64,000 nucleotides of DNA from Chrysophaeum taylorii (GCA_029834535.1 JAQMWT010000344.1:558001-622000); one strand, 5' to 3'. Numbered from the stretch's first letter, positions 28,426 through 40,629 are shown. Notes: generated by a model from the letters alone, not told the origin. A program made the numbers and translations.

Positions 28426-31400
28426 CTACTTGGCTTTGCGCTTTCGCCCGGGCCTCTTTTTCGAGCGCATCTTCTTCTTCGAATTGCGCTCGTTTCGCTG
28501 GCGGACGGCAATCTGGATGCTCCTGGCAGCGGCCTCTTGTTCTCGATGTCGAATTTCGGCTTGTTCTTGGGCTTCGAGAATGTCGGAGTAGAGCGCACCA
28601 CTGGCGAAGCAGGACTCGACGTGGTGGTCGTCTGGGATAGAGCAGGTGGCTTGGAGGATGCGGAGCACGTCGGTCGCATCTTGGAGTGCTTGGATATGCG
28701 ATGAGCATGGTCGTTTCGACTTCTCGAGGGTGTAAACGGCGCGCGCGAGTTCGACATGGACACGTTCGGCATGCAAGAGGTCGGCCTCGATCGGTGTCGT
28801 CTGCGGAGCAGCGAGAATATGACGGAGAAGTTCGGACGAGCGTAGCTCGATTGCAACGTCAAGAACTGACATCCCGTTGCAGTCGCGGAGTGAGACGTCA
28901 GCGCCAGAGTCTAAGAGCAGTCGCATGGTGCCTAGGCGCCGGGCGAGCGTTGCGAGTAAGAGTGGCGTGCGGTTGTTGATGTCATGGATGTCCACTCCGT
29001 CCTTTACAAGTGCACGCAGTGTCGATTCATGGCCAAGGGCAGCTGCGACATGAAGCACACTCATACCACCCAGCTCGGCCTCGAGCCCGACCGTGCTACC
29101 GTTTGCAAGGAGGAGTCGGGTGACATCCGCAGACGCACCGACAAGTGCCGCGAGGGAGAGTGGCGATGGCGCGGCGTATGCCGGCGGGTGCGCCCCTCGT
29201 TCGAGGAGCCATCGAACGACGTGTGAGGCATTCGCTAGTATTGCCAAATGGAGTGGCGCCAATATCCGCCTGCTGCTTGGCACAGGGGCTTCGCCCTCAC
29301 AGGATCCTCCGCTGGGTGCGGGTGCGGGTGCTGACGCAGGCCCGGATGTGCGCGCTGGTGTCTCCAAACTTCCTGTTGGCGCAAGAACACCGCAACGCGT
29401 TCCAACGTCAAAGGTCGGCAAGCATATCGCAGTCTCGACCGGAGGACAGACGATCAGCTCGTCAAGCGGTGCGCCTTTTTGGAAAGCTCGCTCAAGGACG
29501 GGAATTGCCGCGTCTCCCATCCGCTCAACAGAGAGGTGCACGACGCCTGCGCCGAACTTGGCATCGCAGGGTTTGATCAGCAAGTCAAATGTGACGTCGT
29601 CGCGCGCAAGAAGCTCCGCGACCGCCTCCGCGCGACGGTCGAGGTTCGGCACTCGTTGGTCGTAGTCAGCACCAGCCGCACAGTGGACCGGCGTGCGCCC
29701 TTCGGTGTCCGTGGCCGCTATGAGCTCTCCTGATGATGGAAGGCGGTTGACGACAACGGGCGGTAAGACCGCATTACGGAAAGCATCGTCCAAAATGCCA
29801 GAAACAGTGAGCCGCGTTTTCTCGACACTAGTGCGGCCGGCGCGGGCGTTGTCGAAACGCGCCTCACCGCGAGGCGAGTGACAGCCTTCGACAAGCAACC
29901 GCTCGACCACTTCCAACATGCCTGCATCTCCGAGCCGAGAGCACGCAATGTGCAGCGGTAATCTTCGCCGCATGTCGCTCAGGTTTGGTTGGGCGCCGGC
30001 TTCGAGCAATGCCAGCGCGAGCGTCACATCTCCGCGCCAAAGCGCCGAGTGCAATGGTGTCGTGCCGTCGCGATCGCAACAGTCCACGCGTCCCCCACGT
30101 TCTACCAAGAGAGCGACGAGCTGCTCCGAGCGTGAACGAATCATCGTGAGCGTGCAGTGCATCAAGCCGTCGATTAGGACCTCCATCGAAACACCCTCGA
30201 TCGCCCAATGCAGTGGGAACTTGCCAGTCGTGCCGTTTGCGACGTTTGGGTCGGCACCGGCGCTTAGCAGAGTTGCCACAAACTCCGCGTTTCCTTCCAG
30301 CTTGGTTTCCTCGTCGTGCGCGGCCAGTGCGATGGAGACAGCGTCCGCACTCGGTGCAACGAATGCATACTCTAAGATGGGTGCGCCAGCGCTGTCAAGC
30401 ACATCTACATCGGCGCCCTTACCGAGCAACGCGACACCTTCGGCCAGACTGCCTCGCGTGAGTGCACGCGCGAGTGGTGCCGTTCTTGCTCCGTCCGCGA
30501 CGTCGACGTCCACGCCTGCCTCGAGCAGCGCTCGCACAACACTCGAGCATCGTCCAGCAAGCGCCGCAAGGAGGGGTGTCGACGCGCCATGTCGTCGCCG
30601 GCGGTCGTCGGTTGCGCTGCTTAGGATGGTTACCCATTGCTCGTGTGTCGGTCCGCCGCGCTCATCCAGCCGCGCCCCATCTGCAGCATGTGTCGCAGCC
30701 ATGGTCGCTTCCCACGACATTTGCGCTTCGCGTTCAGCAAGCTCAGCCTCACTGATTGGCCTCGAATCGGGGACTTCCTCTGTCTGTTGTTGTTGTTGTT
30801 GGCCCTTCTTCTTTGCCGCCTTTTTCTTATCAGCCTTGATTTGCTCTGCTGCGAGCGCTGCGTCTTGGTCAGCGTGCGCTTGTTTGGCACGTGACTCCTC
30901 GAGTGAAATCGAAAAGGCAAGCGCACCAGCAGCTGCCGCCCGCGCATTTAAACGCGCAACTCGCATCGCCGCCCTCTCTATAAGCTCGAAGGACAAGCTT
31001 TGCGCCGAAGACACCAGACTGTCGACCCCGGAGGATGCATCAGGACACCAGTTTCGGACTGTCTCTTCGCTGGACAGCGCGGCGAGGGCCACGAGACCAC
31101 CCAATCCGATTGTCGTGCCGGCGAAACGATCGACATCAAGCGGCTGCAGTGAAGCTTCTCGGCTCAAATCTCTCGTCAACGCCCGTACCGCGAACACTGC
31201 CGCCTCACACTGCGACACTAATGCCGTCGGGTGGAAGAGCACGCTCAGTGGCAATGCCAACACATGCACATAAGGCCACCACTGCCTCGCGCTCGGGTCG
31301 GCCACGTCGTGAGGCGCCTCAAAACTATCGTTGGCATCGATGTTTGCGTCGTCGCCTTGGAAAGATGGCGGTGTCCACGACGCGGCTGCGGTCAGGAGAG

Positions 31401-33429
31401 ATGCCCTGCCTTTTTCGGTGGTCGCTAGTGCTGCCAACAGATTCATCGTCGAGTGGTGCAGATCATCGCGCATAAGTGCTCGCCGGCGGCCCCAGTACGG
31501 CGCGTCTGACTCGTAGTCCAGATCGCTTTCCGCAAGTGCCAGTGCCGTCTCAGCCGTTTGTGCTGTAACGACTGCGCGCTCGATATTCTCATCCGCAGGC
31601 GCTTCGTCTTCATTTTTTCTATGAGGCTCAACTGCCAAAAACGCCAGCAGATCCGCAATGAGAGCTCGCGCCGCGACGTCAGTGTATGCCGTAGTTGAGC
31701 CTTCGCTTGCGACCGCACTCCAGTCGACTCTCGCCGGATCCCAAACTCGCACGAACGCGCTGTCACCCACGGTCTTGGCGAATGCGGTGTCGAGGGTTTC
31801 CAGCGCCCCTTCCCTGGCAACTGCAGCCCTCGTTGCTGGGGCTGCGGTGACGACACGCAACAGGACTCGGCATGCAATGGCAGCGCCAATCCCGGCGTTG
31901 ACCGCGAAGAGGTCGTCGTCTGCAATTGCGGTCTCTGCGCTAGTCGTCCAAACGGCAACGACAGCCAACAAGGGCTCAACGACCGAGACGCCCAGCGTCT
32001 TCGCGTTTTTGCTAGCGAGTGTCTCAGCGAACCGGATTGCGCGGACGCGAGCGTCAAAATCTGCCTCGAGCTTCATCGCGGCGACGAGCTTTTCCATGAA
32101 CTCGTCCTCAAGCACGAGCAACTGGCCGTCATGATGCGCAAGACAGTGTAAAGCCTTTTCGAGAGTAAACCGGAGCCGGGGCGTGCCGTCAGGCAATACC
32201 AAGAGCTTGAGAAGCTTCGTTTGTGCGCTCGGTGTTACTGCAGCACAGGCTTCTCCACCGAAAGCCTCAACCAAGCGCTGGAAACACCGCGCCGTCACCG
32301 CAAGGAGCGCGTGGATTTCGCCGCCCTGCTCGGCAACCTCCAAGCAATATTGCAACGCGTTCGTCAGCGCGGTCGCTGTCTCACCACAAGGGACTTGACT
32401 GTTGTCGACAGCAGCCGAGGTCACTAGGAGCTGTTCGAGGACACTGACGCAGTGGAGAAGCTCCGTTTTCAGTCCCCCTCTCTCGATGACGACGTCTTTG
32501 GTGAGCCGCAAAATTTGGTCGAGAAGGCTTTGTGAAGCGACGCGTTCGGTGACCAGAGCCTTGGCTACGCCCGACTTGTTGTCAGCTGTCGTGGCAGCAA
32601 GCAACTGGAGTGATGGCGGGACAAGAACGTTATACTCGCCGAATGCCGAAGAGCAGACTACGAGCGCACCGACGGCATCCGCGTGCACAAGCGACGCGCA
32701 AGCATCAGGTGACGCCGTCCCTTCCCGCACTTCTAGAAGATAGTCGAGCGCGGAGAGTGACGTCGCCAATATCTCCACTTTCTTGGCAGCGGAAGCGTCG
32801 TCTTCTTCTTCTTTTTCTTCGCCTTCTTCATCAGCCTGTTTTTCTTGTTCTCGCTCCCGGTCTCGTTCTTGCGGCGGGGAGTAGCGCTTGAGGACCTCGG
32901 CAACGGCTGTGATCGGGTTTCCCGCGCGCATTTGAAGCGCGAAGCTCTTCTTTACACGAGCCGATGGCGACTTGAGGGCCAGTACGAGATAGCCATACGC
33001 ACGTAGCGCAAGATGTACGACGTCTATACACTCGTGCCTAAGCAAGTCCGTGTAAAGCCGACCGCCAGGAAGTTTGTTTGCTTTCTTATCCGTGGCCTCG
33101 AAAATCGCGCGCGCGTTGTTGTGCGACGCGTCATCGCCTATCGCCGTCGCTTCGAGGAAGTTGACGACCGCCCCCATCGCCGCCGCCACGATATCCTCGG
33201 TATTTTTTTTAGATGGTACGCACAAATGCAAAAGCGGCGCGAGACACTCGCCCTTGACGAGGCATTCGTTATTCTCATCGCACTTGGCAATGGCCGCGAG
33301 CTTGTTCTGCGCGTCCTTGGCCCTGAGTTGCTTGACCGTCTTGCGCCACTCCCCGATTTTTCGTTTCTCTAGCGCCTTTTCGCTCACCTCCTCCTGACCC
33401 ACGACGGCCTCGAGGGCCGTCGCGTCCAT
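28426..33429 (-). CDS. Giant armadillo/ankyrin-repeat protein, 1667 residues
   Basis: A single 5-kb exon. Residues 1-900 are alpha-helical, armadillo/HEAT-like repeats (for example NECLVKGECLAPLLHLC, VVHLALRAYGYLVLALKSP, ALDYLLEVREGT, and the RFTLEKALHCLAHHDGQ type). A Lys/Gln linker (KADKKKAAKKKGQQQQQQ) follows. Residues about 930-1530 carry ten or more ankyrin repeats, e.g. STPLLAALAGRCSSVVRALL, GTTPLHSALWRGDVTLALAL and SVLHVAAALGHESTLRALV, including a variant with LHLAILANASHVVRWLLERG. The end has an IQ-like helix (AAARSIQIAVRQRNERN) and a very basic tail (KKKMRSKKRPGRKRKAK). It is a scaffold by architecture; partner and location are unknown, though an IQ motif would allow calmodulin binding. 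Head-to-head with cyclin L. Confidence 0.82.
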   Translation of the reverse strand: MDATALEAVVGQEEVSEKALEKRKIGEWRKTVKQLRAKDAQNKLAAIAKCDENNECLVKGECLAPLLHLCVPSKKNTEDIVAAAMGAVVNFLEATAIGDDASHNNARAIFEATDKKANKLPGGRLYTDLLRHECIDVVHLALRAYGYLVLALKSPSARVKKSFALQMRAGNPITAVAEVLKRYSPPQERDREREQEKQADEEGEEKEEEDDASAAKKVEILATSLSALDYLLEVREGTASPDACASLVHADAVGALVVCSSAFGEYNVLVPPSLQLLAATTADNKSGVAKALVTERVASQSLLDQILRLTKDVVIERGGLKTELLHCVSVLEQLLVTSAAVDNSQVPCGETATALTNALQYCLEVAEQGGEIHALLAVTARCFQRLVEAFGGEACAAVTPSAQTKLLKLLVLPDGTPRLRFTLEKALHCLAHHDGQLLVLEDEFMEKLVAAMKLEADFDARVRAIRFAETLASKNAKTLGVSVVEPLLAVVAVWTTSAETAIADDDLFAVNAGIGAAIACRVLLRVVTAAPATRAAVAREGALETLDTAFAKTVGDSAFVRVWDPARVDWSAVASEGSTTAYTDVAARALIADLLAFLAVEPHRKNEDEAPADENIERAVVTAQTAETALALAESDLDYESDAPYWGRRRALMRDDLHHSTMNLLAALATTEKGRASLLTAAASWTPPSFQGDDANIDANDSFEAPHDVADPSARQWWPYVHVLALPLSVLFHPTALVSQCEAAVFAVRALTRDLSREASLQPLDVDRFAGTTIGLGGLVALAALSSEETVRNWCPDASSGVDSLVSSAQSLSFELIERAAMRVARLNARAAAAGALAFSISLEESRAKQAHADQDAALAAEQIKADKKKAAKKKGQQQQQQTEEVPDSRPISEAELAEREAQMSWEATMAATHAADGARLDERGGPTHEQWVTILSSATDDRRRRHGASTPLLAALAGRCSSVVRALLEAGVDVDVADGARTAPLARALTRGSLAEGVALLGKGADVDVLDSAGAPILEYAFVAPSADAVSIALAAHDEETKLEGNAEFVATLLSAGADPNVANGTTGKFPLHWAIEGVSMEVLIDGLMHCTLTMIRSRSEQLVALLVERGGRVDCCDRDGTTPLHSALWRGDVTLALALLEAGAQPNLSDMRRRLPLHIACSRLGDAGMLEVVERLLVEGCHSPRGEARFDNARAGRTSVEKTRLTVSGILDDAFRNAVLPPVVVNRLPSSGELIAATDTEGRTPVHCAAGADYDQRVPNLDRRAEAVAELLARDDVTFDLLIKPCDAKFGAGVVHLSVERMGDAAIPVLERAFQKGAPLDELIVCPPVETAICLPTFDVGTRCGVLAPTGSLETPARTSGPASAPAPAPSGGSCEGEAPVPSSRRILAPLHLAILANASHVVRWLLERGAHPPAYAAPSPLSLAALVGASADVTRLLLANGSTVGLEAELGGMSVLHVAAALGHESTLRALVKDGVDIHDINNRTPLLLATLARRLGTMRLLLDSGADVSLRDCNGMSVLDVAIELRSSELLRHILAAPQTTPIEADLLHAERVHVELARAVYTLEKSKRPCSSHIQALQDATDVLRILQATCSIPDDHHVESCFASGALYSDILEAQEQAEIRHREQEAAARSIQIAVRQRNERNSKKKMRSKKRPGRKRKAK

Positions 33430-33584
33430 GTTATATTAATATCGATCGTGAGTGATGGCGCTACTTTCCCATTGATCCGTTGAACGCCCCAACGTGCTTA
33501 TCACCCGACGACACGGACGCGAACGCGAGGATCAAGGACACCACAACGTAAAAGAAGGCTCTCCGCGTTCGATCATCACGACCA
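33430..33584. promoter_or_regulatory. Divergent promoter region, ankyrin protein / cyclin L
   Basis: 155 bp between start codons. It contains the palindrome ATATTAATAT at 33433-33442, four bases from the ankyrin gene ATG, followed by ATCGATCG. Promoter function is inferred. Confidence 0.4.
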
Positions 33585-34370
33585 ATGTCGGATGACTCGG
33601 TGTTGCTCCCCGCGGAGATTCTGGCGCGGTCGCCGTCGGTGGCAGACGGGGTGAGCAGTGAGGTGGAGATGGAACACCGCATCTGGGCGTGTGAACTGAT
33701 CCAGGAGGCAGGAATCCTGCTGCGTCTACCGATGGTATGCATGTGCACGGCGCAGAACCTGTTACATCGTTTTTACTACCGCAAGTCGCTCAAGCGGTTC
33801 GACGCGCTGAGCGTCGCGATGGCGTGCTTTTTCCTCGCGTGCAAGATCGAGGAGAAGCCGAGGCGGATCCGCGAAACGCTCTTCGTGTTTCACTACATCT
33901 GGCGTTGTCGCGTCAAGACGGCTCCCAGGACTCTCGATCTCGGAGGGCCCCGCTACAACAGCTGGAAAGCAGACCTCGTCAAGACCGAGAGGCACGTTCT
34001 CAAGGAACTCGGATTTTCGTTCTATGTCCTCGACCACGCCCACAAGTTCATTCTCTTCTACGTCAAGATCCTCGACCTCAACCGCGACGTCGCCCAACGC
34101 GCCTGGAACTACCTCAACGACTCGATGCGCCTCGACTTCTGCCTACGATACCGCAGCGAAGTCATCGCCTGCGCCGCCATCTTCATGGCCGCGCGCGCCC
34201 TCCAAAAAAAACTCCCAACTGAAGGTGACGCCACGTGGTGGGAGGTTTTCCGCGTCAAAAAAGACGAATTGGACCAAGTCGTCCAGGGTATTCTCGACCT
34301 CTACGCCCGTCCCAAAGTCCTATGGCTCACGGCCCTTACCCCGACCTCACCCCACGCCGCCACATCCTAG
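33585..34370 (+). CDS. Cyclin L (transcription/splicing cyclin)
   Basis: 261 residues. The double cyclin fold is clear: HRIWACELIQEAGILLRLP, the MARCYL-like segment VAMACFFLACKIEEKPRRIR (family: ..ASKIEE.PRRIRD), the second box YNSWKADLVKTERHVLKELG, then FYVKILDLNRDVAQRAWNYL. The EEKPRRIRE plus ELIQEAGILLRLP combination is typical of cyclin L, partner of CDK10/11-type kinases in nuclear speckles, where it links transcription and splicing. The long Arg/Ser tail of metazoan cyclin L is missing; the protein stops soon after the second fold. Cyclin K/T are the alternatives. Single exon. Confidence 0.85.
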   Translation: MSDDSVLLPAEILARSPSVADGVSSEVEMEHRIWACELIQEAGILLRLPMVCMCTAQNLLHRFYYRKSLKRFDALSVAMACFFLACKIEEKPRRIRETLFVFHYIWRCRVKTAPRTLDLGGPRYNSWKADLVKTERHVLKELGFSFYVLDHAHKFILFYVKILDLNRDVAQRAWNYLNDSMRLDFCLRYRSEVIACAAIFMAARALQKKLPTEGDATWWEVFRVKKDELDQVVQGILDLYARPKVLWLTALTPTSPHAATS

Positions 34371-36790
34371 GGCGGCGTATTATTATTGTGGTGTGCAACT
34401 GCCAGGCTCAAGAGCCAGAATAGATTATCGTAGGGGAGAAGAGAGAAAGAAAGAAGAAAAGACCACGAACTACCGCCGCGGTGGAGAAGGAAGTGCAAAT
34501 GGAGAGAGACAGTAGAGAAGAAGAAGAGGGGCAACACGAGCAGGGCACGCAGATAGGGAGCGTGCCATAACGAGTGTTTGAGGGGGGGGGAGTATGGGAT
34601 TTGGCTCAGAGGCATGGCCGCCGCAACCGCCGTCGCCGCCGATACCGCCCATGTTATGGAGCAATCCAAGTCCGCCGCTTGTACTCGGGCGGGAGAATGA
34701 TCCCGCTCAACGCAGGTTGAACGCATGTTGTGGAAAATGGAAAGAGAACCCAAACTTGGGCCAAAGCACTGAAATGGAGGAGACACTTATCAATTTTTAT
34801 TATCATTATTATTATTATTATTGCTATCGCGCCTATTGTGCCGTATAGTGGTGTGTGAGGTCTTATCTCACTCCGCGTCATTACCTTCGCATCTTTACCA
34901 GTGCCTCGCTCTAATGTGCTGCGATGACGATCGAATACCAGCGCAAGACTAGTGCCGACCGATGGCGAGTTTGACTGGGAATTCTTTGTGCGACGCTGTT
35001 GTTGTTGCAATATCACAAAGCATGAGGAGGGTTCCAACAGGATAACATCGTATCAAGCGTCCTAAATGCCAAATTCCATGATTCATGATACGGCCGATAG
35101 GGCGGCAATACGCGTGATGCTCGTGGGCATGTGCACGCAAGAGCTGCCGCTGGCTCGGCTTCCTCGCCTTGGATCATGGGTTTTATCCTGCGGCGGTGGA
35201 GATTGCCATCAGTCTTGATCTCTTTCGCAGTCTATTTCATCTTTACGAAGCTGCCGTCACCGGCACTGCCTCGATATCATTCTCTGCATGGCAATAGGTG
35301 ATGGCGCGTGCTCCATTGATTGTTGATTCGCATCGATCTCTAACGCCACGTTGAACTTCGTGCCCTCCCGTTCTCGAATTTAACGAGTTGTCTGGCGCTG
35401 ACTTTTCTTGCAGTACCCATACGGCGGCAGCATACGTACGACCTGCGGGCGGGACCCAGCCTCTCTTTGCTTGCCCCGCGGCTGGGCGATGATCCTGACT
35501 AGGCCTCGGGATACCTACGCCCTCCAGTTACTACTCACGCCAACCCCCCTGAAAGCTCTTCGTGCTCCCGTTTGCACGCATCCTCTTGGCAGTCTTTACA
35601 TTCACATTATAATTTGCATGGTTTGCAACTCCCAGGCTCGAACTTGAGTCCATGAACAAGAATGGATGGCTACCACCTTCATTGCTTCAATCTGTACACA
35701 TCTGCGCAATATTGATACTTGAACACCCGTCTCTCATACCCTTGCATACTTTCGCACCCCCCTCTCTTCGCAGTCGACCACGAAAATCCTTGCCAACTCC
35801 CCCGATCTCCTCTGCGAGGCAGGAAAAGGGGTGCGCGTCTACAAAACTTGACATGGCCAAGATCCTCGTAGACTACGAGGATGTCGGGCACGGGGTGGCT
35901 TTCTCTCCGCCTCGCACGGTCACCATCAGACCGCCATCTCGAGACATGAGCTGACAAAATGTCTATGGTGAGAATATGGGCTAAATCGACAGCTGTCCTC
36001 AGAGGAGGGTGCTGACGTAGGCTTGGGTAGAAAGGGCTATGGGCGGTGCGGAAGCCGGGTAAGGAATGCATGGGAGGGTAAAGCAAACCGTAAGAGTTGC
36101 CGTTACAGGCCTCATGAAGCGCTGCACTCTGAGCCGGATAAGAAAGTTCGTACGAGCCGTTAACTATGTTTCAGTTTGTACTAAGACATACTCAACGGAT
36201 CGCTGAGCTATGTTCATTTGTACTCAAGCAGTATGTGCCGCCACGCCGCGAGATCGTCGCGATGGAACTAGTCCCCATAGTGAAGTCGGCATCCTTTCGC
36301 CCCCTCACGCAAAAAAAGGAAAAAGCCCACGCGTTGTAGGACCCGTCGTTGCGGCGCGGGCTAGTCTCGTTTTCTTATCCGACCCTAGACAGACTGCGGT
36401 TGTTTCTGAAAGATTTGCGGAGGGACATGCGTCGGAAAAGTGCAGCTAGCGGCAATATTTTTTCAAGAGTGACGCTGCGGTCTTCGACTGTCTTGATTTC
36501 AGGCTCGAGCTTGCGGTCACGGGGATGAGATGTGGGCTTATAACTGCAGGGAATTCTGCAGACTCCTGCTCTTGTTCCGTACGTCGAGGACGCGATCTCT
36601 TCCTTGCCTTTCTCCTACCCTTTGCACCAAATCAAATAGTCCCCTGATTGGCTTTAGTCGAGCGCGCCCCGTAGGTACGTAGACTTATTAAATGCTAACC
36701 TAGGTGTAGTTCTACGTGTCGTCTGTCTTGTGCTGAGGCTACGGGGACTAACCTGTTCCCTGAACGCTATAACTTGCCAGACTCACACGG
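34371..36790. other. 2.4-kb gene-free region left of the retroelement
   Basis: Lower GC than the surroundings; no convincing gene. An (ATT)n-like run is near 34797-34822. GCAACT-CCAGGCTC-like words recur at about 34.39 and 35.62 kb, which may be remnants of an old repeat. I looked here for a long terminal repeat matching the 44.7-45.5 kb side and found none. Confidence 0.4.
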
Positions 36791-36816
36791 TGAGACGGGA
36801 TGGTTCTTCAGTGACT

Positions 36817-38560
36817 TTATACCACTGCCTTGCGGAATATTCTGCAATAACACTTGATTTTGTCGTCCTCGCCGAGGCCGACGTAAAAGCGGAGAGCGAT
36901 ACGATTGGTCTTCCAGTCGTAGGACTCGTAAATCTCGGCGACATAGATTGTGGTACCCCAGCTGCGATCCTTGAAATCGGGTATCCGAAGGACGATGAAG
37001 TGACCGCGCTTGTTGTCGTGACGAGGAACATAGGGCAGTCGAGGTTTGGCGGCGTCGACGATAGGAGGGACTGATATCGGTGTAATTTTTTGCTGGGCGT
37101 GAACGACGAGGTCTTCGGCACGGTCATCGAGGGACTTGATCTTGTAGGAGACATGCGAAAGGCGCTTGGTGATAAGGAACTGTCTACGCCATTCGGGGCA
37201 CAGCTTGTTCTGAGGCTTGGGGATGTACAGGAGGGCGTGTGGTCCTTCGCTGTACTCGACGTCGACGTGGTCGGCATCATAGAGCAGCTTATGCTTCTCC
37301 TTGGCCTGTTGGTGAGCTTCAGCTACTACTTGGGTGTAAAACTTGATAGCGCCCTTGGTATCTGGCAATACATCTAAGCGAGTCTTCGTGTAGAACATGG
37401 ACTGGGCTGTTGATCGACGTGTAGTCGATCGGCAACATCGCCAGGCGGTTCGTCCGAAGCATGAATGGCGAGATTTTGTTGCCGGGAGTGTACTCGCGGT
37501 TGTAGCAGAACGAACAATACTTGGCGAAATCGGGCCAGTCCGTGATATTGCGGTCTTGGAGGCAAGCGCGAAGAAAAGCATTGAGAAACTTGTCGACGCG
37601 CTCGGCGGGGTTGGCTTAAGCGTGGTATGGCATCGTCGTGCTGTAACGAACGGCGAAGGCGGCGCAAAATTCGCGCATGAGCTCGTTGCAGAACTCGCTA
37701 CCGCTATCGGTGATGAGCTTGAGTGGTAGGTGACCCTGCAAGAGGATGTTGTTGACAAAAAAGAAAGAACTCGAGAATCATCTCGACTGACTTGTTCGGA
37801 ATGACGTCGAGGATCAAGAAATGTGAGAAAGGATCAAACATGACGAAAATATGGGAGTGAGGTCCGTGATTCGGATGAGGCCCGTGATTCGGAAGGGGTC
37901 CAAAGAGGCCCATGCAGAGGGCGGCACAGTTGCCATCATACTTGGGTTGTCGAAGATGACCATGGCTCTGGCGTTCGGGTTTTCTGGCAGACGAAGAATT
38001 GGTGAATAAAGTTACCGACATCGCTCGACATGTGCGGCCATCAAAAAAGCTCGGAGATGGTTCGACGAGTGATATCGCGACCCATATGACCACCGTTTAC
38101 AGGGCTGTCATGTTTCAGACGAATGATCTTCTGGCGCATCGTCGCAGGAGCTACCATCATAGGAAGCAGGTCGGCGACCATCCGGTACAAAACGACAGTG
38201 ATGATCTCAAAACGACAGTGCCCGTAATTGCGGAAAGAGTGACCGTTGGCCATGCGATCACGGATTGACTCGCCCATGTCATTGGTCTTCAGGGCTTTGG
38301 CAATCTTGCTCAGGGATAAGTTCTGTGGGATGGCGTCGATGTAGGCATGTATTACAGCAGCGTCGTGAAGAGGATGGCGTTGGTTATGTATACAAACCTT
38401 CTGGCGTTGTCGCGTCGCGCTAACGATGCACAGAGTACAGGGATCATCTGGGGGATCTTCCTCCACGTCGGGGATGTCCGTGGTGATAAAGGACAAGGTC
38501 ACATTACAGCCAGGGATCGGCTTGTCAAGATCAAGTGTCCGATCGGGCGACGCGACAAGC
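36817..38560 (-). mobile_element. Part of the retroelement: integrase region
   Basis: Fossil part. A zinc-binding HHCC-like N-terminal segment (about 38.1-38.0 kb), core-like sequence with a DPFSHFLILDVIP strand (about 37.8 kb) and a C-terminal domain with GPHALLYIPKP and KLCPEWRRQFLI (about 37.2 kb) are recognisable. Integrases of this class insert the DNA copy into the host genome. The region is broken. Confidence 0.75.
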
Positions 38561-39952
38561 AATCAGGTATGCTCATATCAGGGAACTTGCGAGGTTTGTA
38601 GCCAAGCTCTGGGTCGAAATTTGCGAGGCTCAATGCCCAGCGGGCGAGCTGACCAGACGAGTGCGTCGTGTTGCGCGAGAAGGTCAGGTTGCGGTAGTCC
38701 GTCTCCAAAACAGTGCGGTGCACTTCAACGTACTGTCGGAAGTGCTCCAGACACAGGATGACAGCGAGAACTTCGATGCGGCGTGGCTTGTACTGGCGCA
38801 TCTCTTTGGTGACGGCTCGATTCCAGTACTCAATCACGTGTTCTTCCCGAGTCTCAATCCCGTTTTTGTCCTCGACTTCGACAACATGAGAAAGGTAGGC
38901 ACCAACGCCGTCCTTGGAAGCATTGGGTCGAATCTGGAACGGTAGGTCGTAGATGTGGTGGCACACTCCGCGAGACTTGACCAGCGCTTCGATGGTCGTG
39001 TTCCAAGCCTTTTGGCTCTCCGGCGTTCATTTGAAGGGAACGTCATCTAGGCAGAGTCGGCGCAGCGGTTCTGCAATCTTCCAGTAGACCTTTACATACC
39101 GGCGGCAGTAGTTGGACATGCCGATGAAAGATCGGATCTGGGCCTTCGGCGAATTACCAGTGAGAGCACCAGGAACGGGCATCTTCCGTAATGCATCTAG
39201 CGTCTTAGGATTCGGCTTCAGACCTTCGGATGTTGATATGTGCCCGAGGAAATCGATCTCGTCCTGAAGAAGATGGAACTTCGAGGTTCGACCACTGTCG
39301 CCTTTCCGAGCGAGGTGACGCAGAAATCCGATCAAACACTGGAGGTGGCTGTGGAGGTCGTTCGTGCCCAACATGATATCGTCGATGAAGGCGATCAAAT
39401 CACGATACATCCACTTCGACAGGTCGCTTGCCATCTGTTTGCAAAAGAGGGCTCCGGCTGTCTTCACTCCCAGCCGAAGTCGCAGAAAGCTGTGCGCACC
39501 AAGAGGGCTAACCATGGTGACGGCATCTTGAGCGTCGCGGTCTAGACGTTAGTTGTTATAGCCTCACTGGATATCAATTGACTTGCGCCACCTTCGGCCG
39601 GCGAGGAAGGCTAGTGCATCATCTTGCCACACGTTTGGCCAACGGTCGTCGTTGAGTTGCTGGTAGTCGACGGCACGAGAGGCTTTTGACGTCAGATCTC
39701 CACCCACTTCTTCGGCAGCATCAGTACAGGAAATCCTCACGGCGAATTGGCCCGGCGGACCACTCCATCGCGGCACCACTCAGTAATCTGCTTTCCTAGG
39801 CACTCTAGTTGGCGGGCGTAAATCAATAGGATGTCATTTTGATCGGCTTTCGGACTCGAATCCTTGAAGCGCAACGACACAGTACGTGAATGGACGTGTC
39901 TCATAATAGGACCGATGAATGCCCAAGAGTATCGTGCGCAGTGGGTCAGCAT
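38530..39952 (-). mobile_element. Part of the retroelement: reverse transcriptase and RNase H
   Basis: Fossil part. The RT palm motif appears as AFIDDIMLGTND (about 39.4 kb) with upstream PLGAHSFLRLRLGVKTAGA and downstream FLGHISTSEGLKPNPKTL. The tether/RNase H start reads IRPNASKDGVGAYLSH and continues to RRIEVLAVILCLEHFRQYV. These are the standard Ty3/gypsy motifs. The region is broken. Confidence 0.85.
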
Positions 39953-40629
39953 CAGTTTAGCATCCTCTTACTAGCGCGGGTGGTTTGGAATTCCCAGTTC
40001 TTCGACGACTTCGTCTCCTTCTTCTTTGGTTGGGACTTGCACTTTCATCGCCTCGTTGTCCTTCAAATGTTCGAGAGTTTGCGGCAGCAGCGGACGCTCC
40101 ATCTTCGTCGCGCGGCGCATCGATCCACGGCACATCGAACTTTTCTTCATATTTGAATCGGACTTCGGGCTTGCTTTTTCTTTTCCGGTGCCTTCGTTCG
40201 TCGCGCTCGTTGAAATGCTTCGATGAACGAATCGGGGTCGGGAGGGTCCTTAGAGAAGAAATAATGCGACGTCCCCGGCGCGGCCTTGTCCTGCGGAAAG
40301 CGGGGTTCTGGTGGTTTCCATTTGGTGGGGTTGTATTACTCCCGTTTCGGGATGAACGACACGACGCTGGTGTGGACGTTGAGGACGGGTTGATCAGCGT
40401 CCATGGGGTCCGACAGAAACGTAAGAAGTTGTTCGGGTCGTCAATGCGGCACAGAGCGTCGTCGCGAACGGTGCCGGTGTTCCGCCAAGGCGGTGGCACA
40501 AAGTTATGAAACTGGCACGCGAGGGTGGCGAGCATGTCGGGTGGTATCACGGACGCAAGGTGCTTGAAACAATCCGTGATAGTCATGTCTAACCATCTGA
40601 AGTCTTCAGACTTTGTTATTGAGCGGCGG

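Noticed and set aside
36100-36800. Possible long terminal repeat left of the retroelement
   Set aside because: No stretch matched the 44.7-45.5 kb side by eye, apart from a shared ten-base word.
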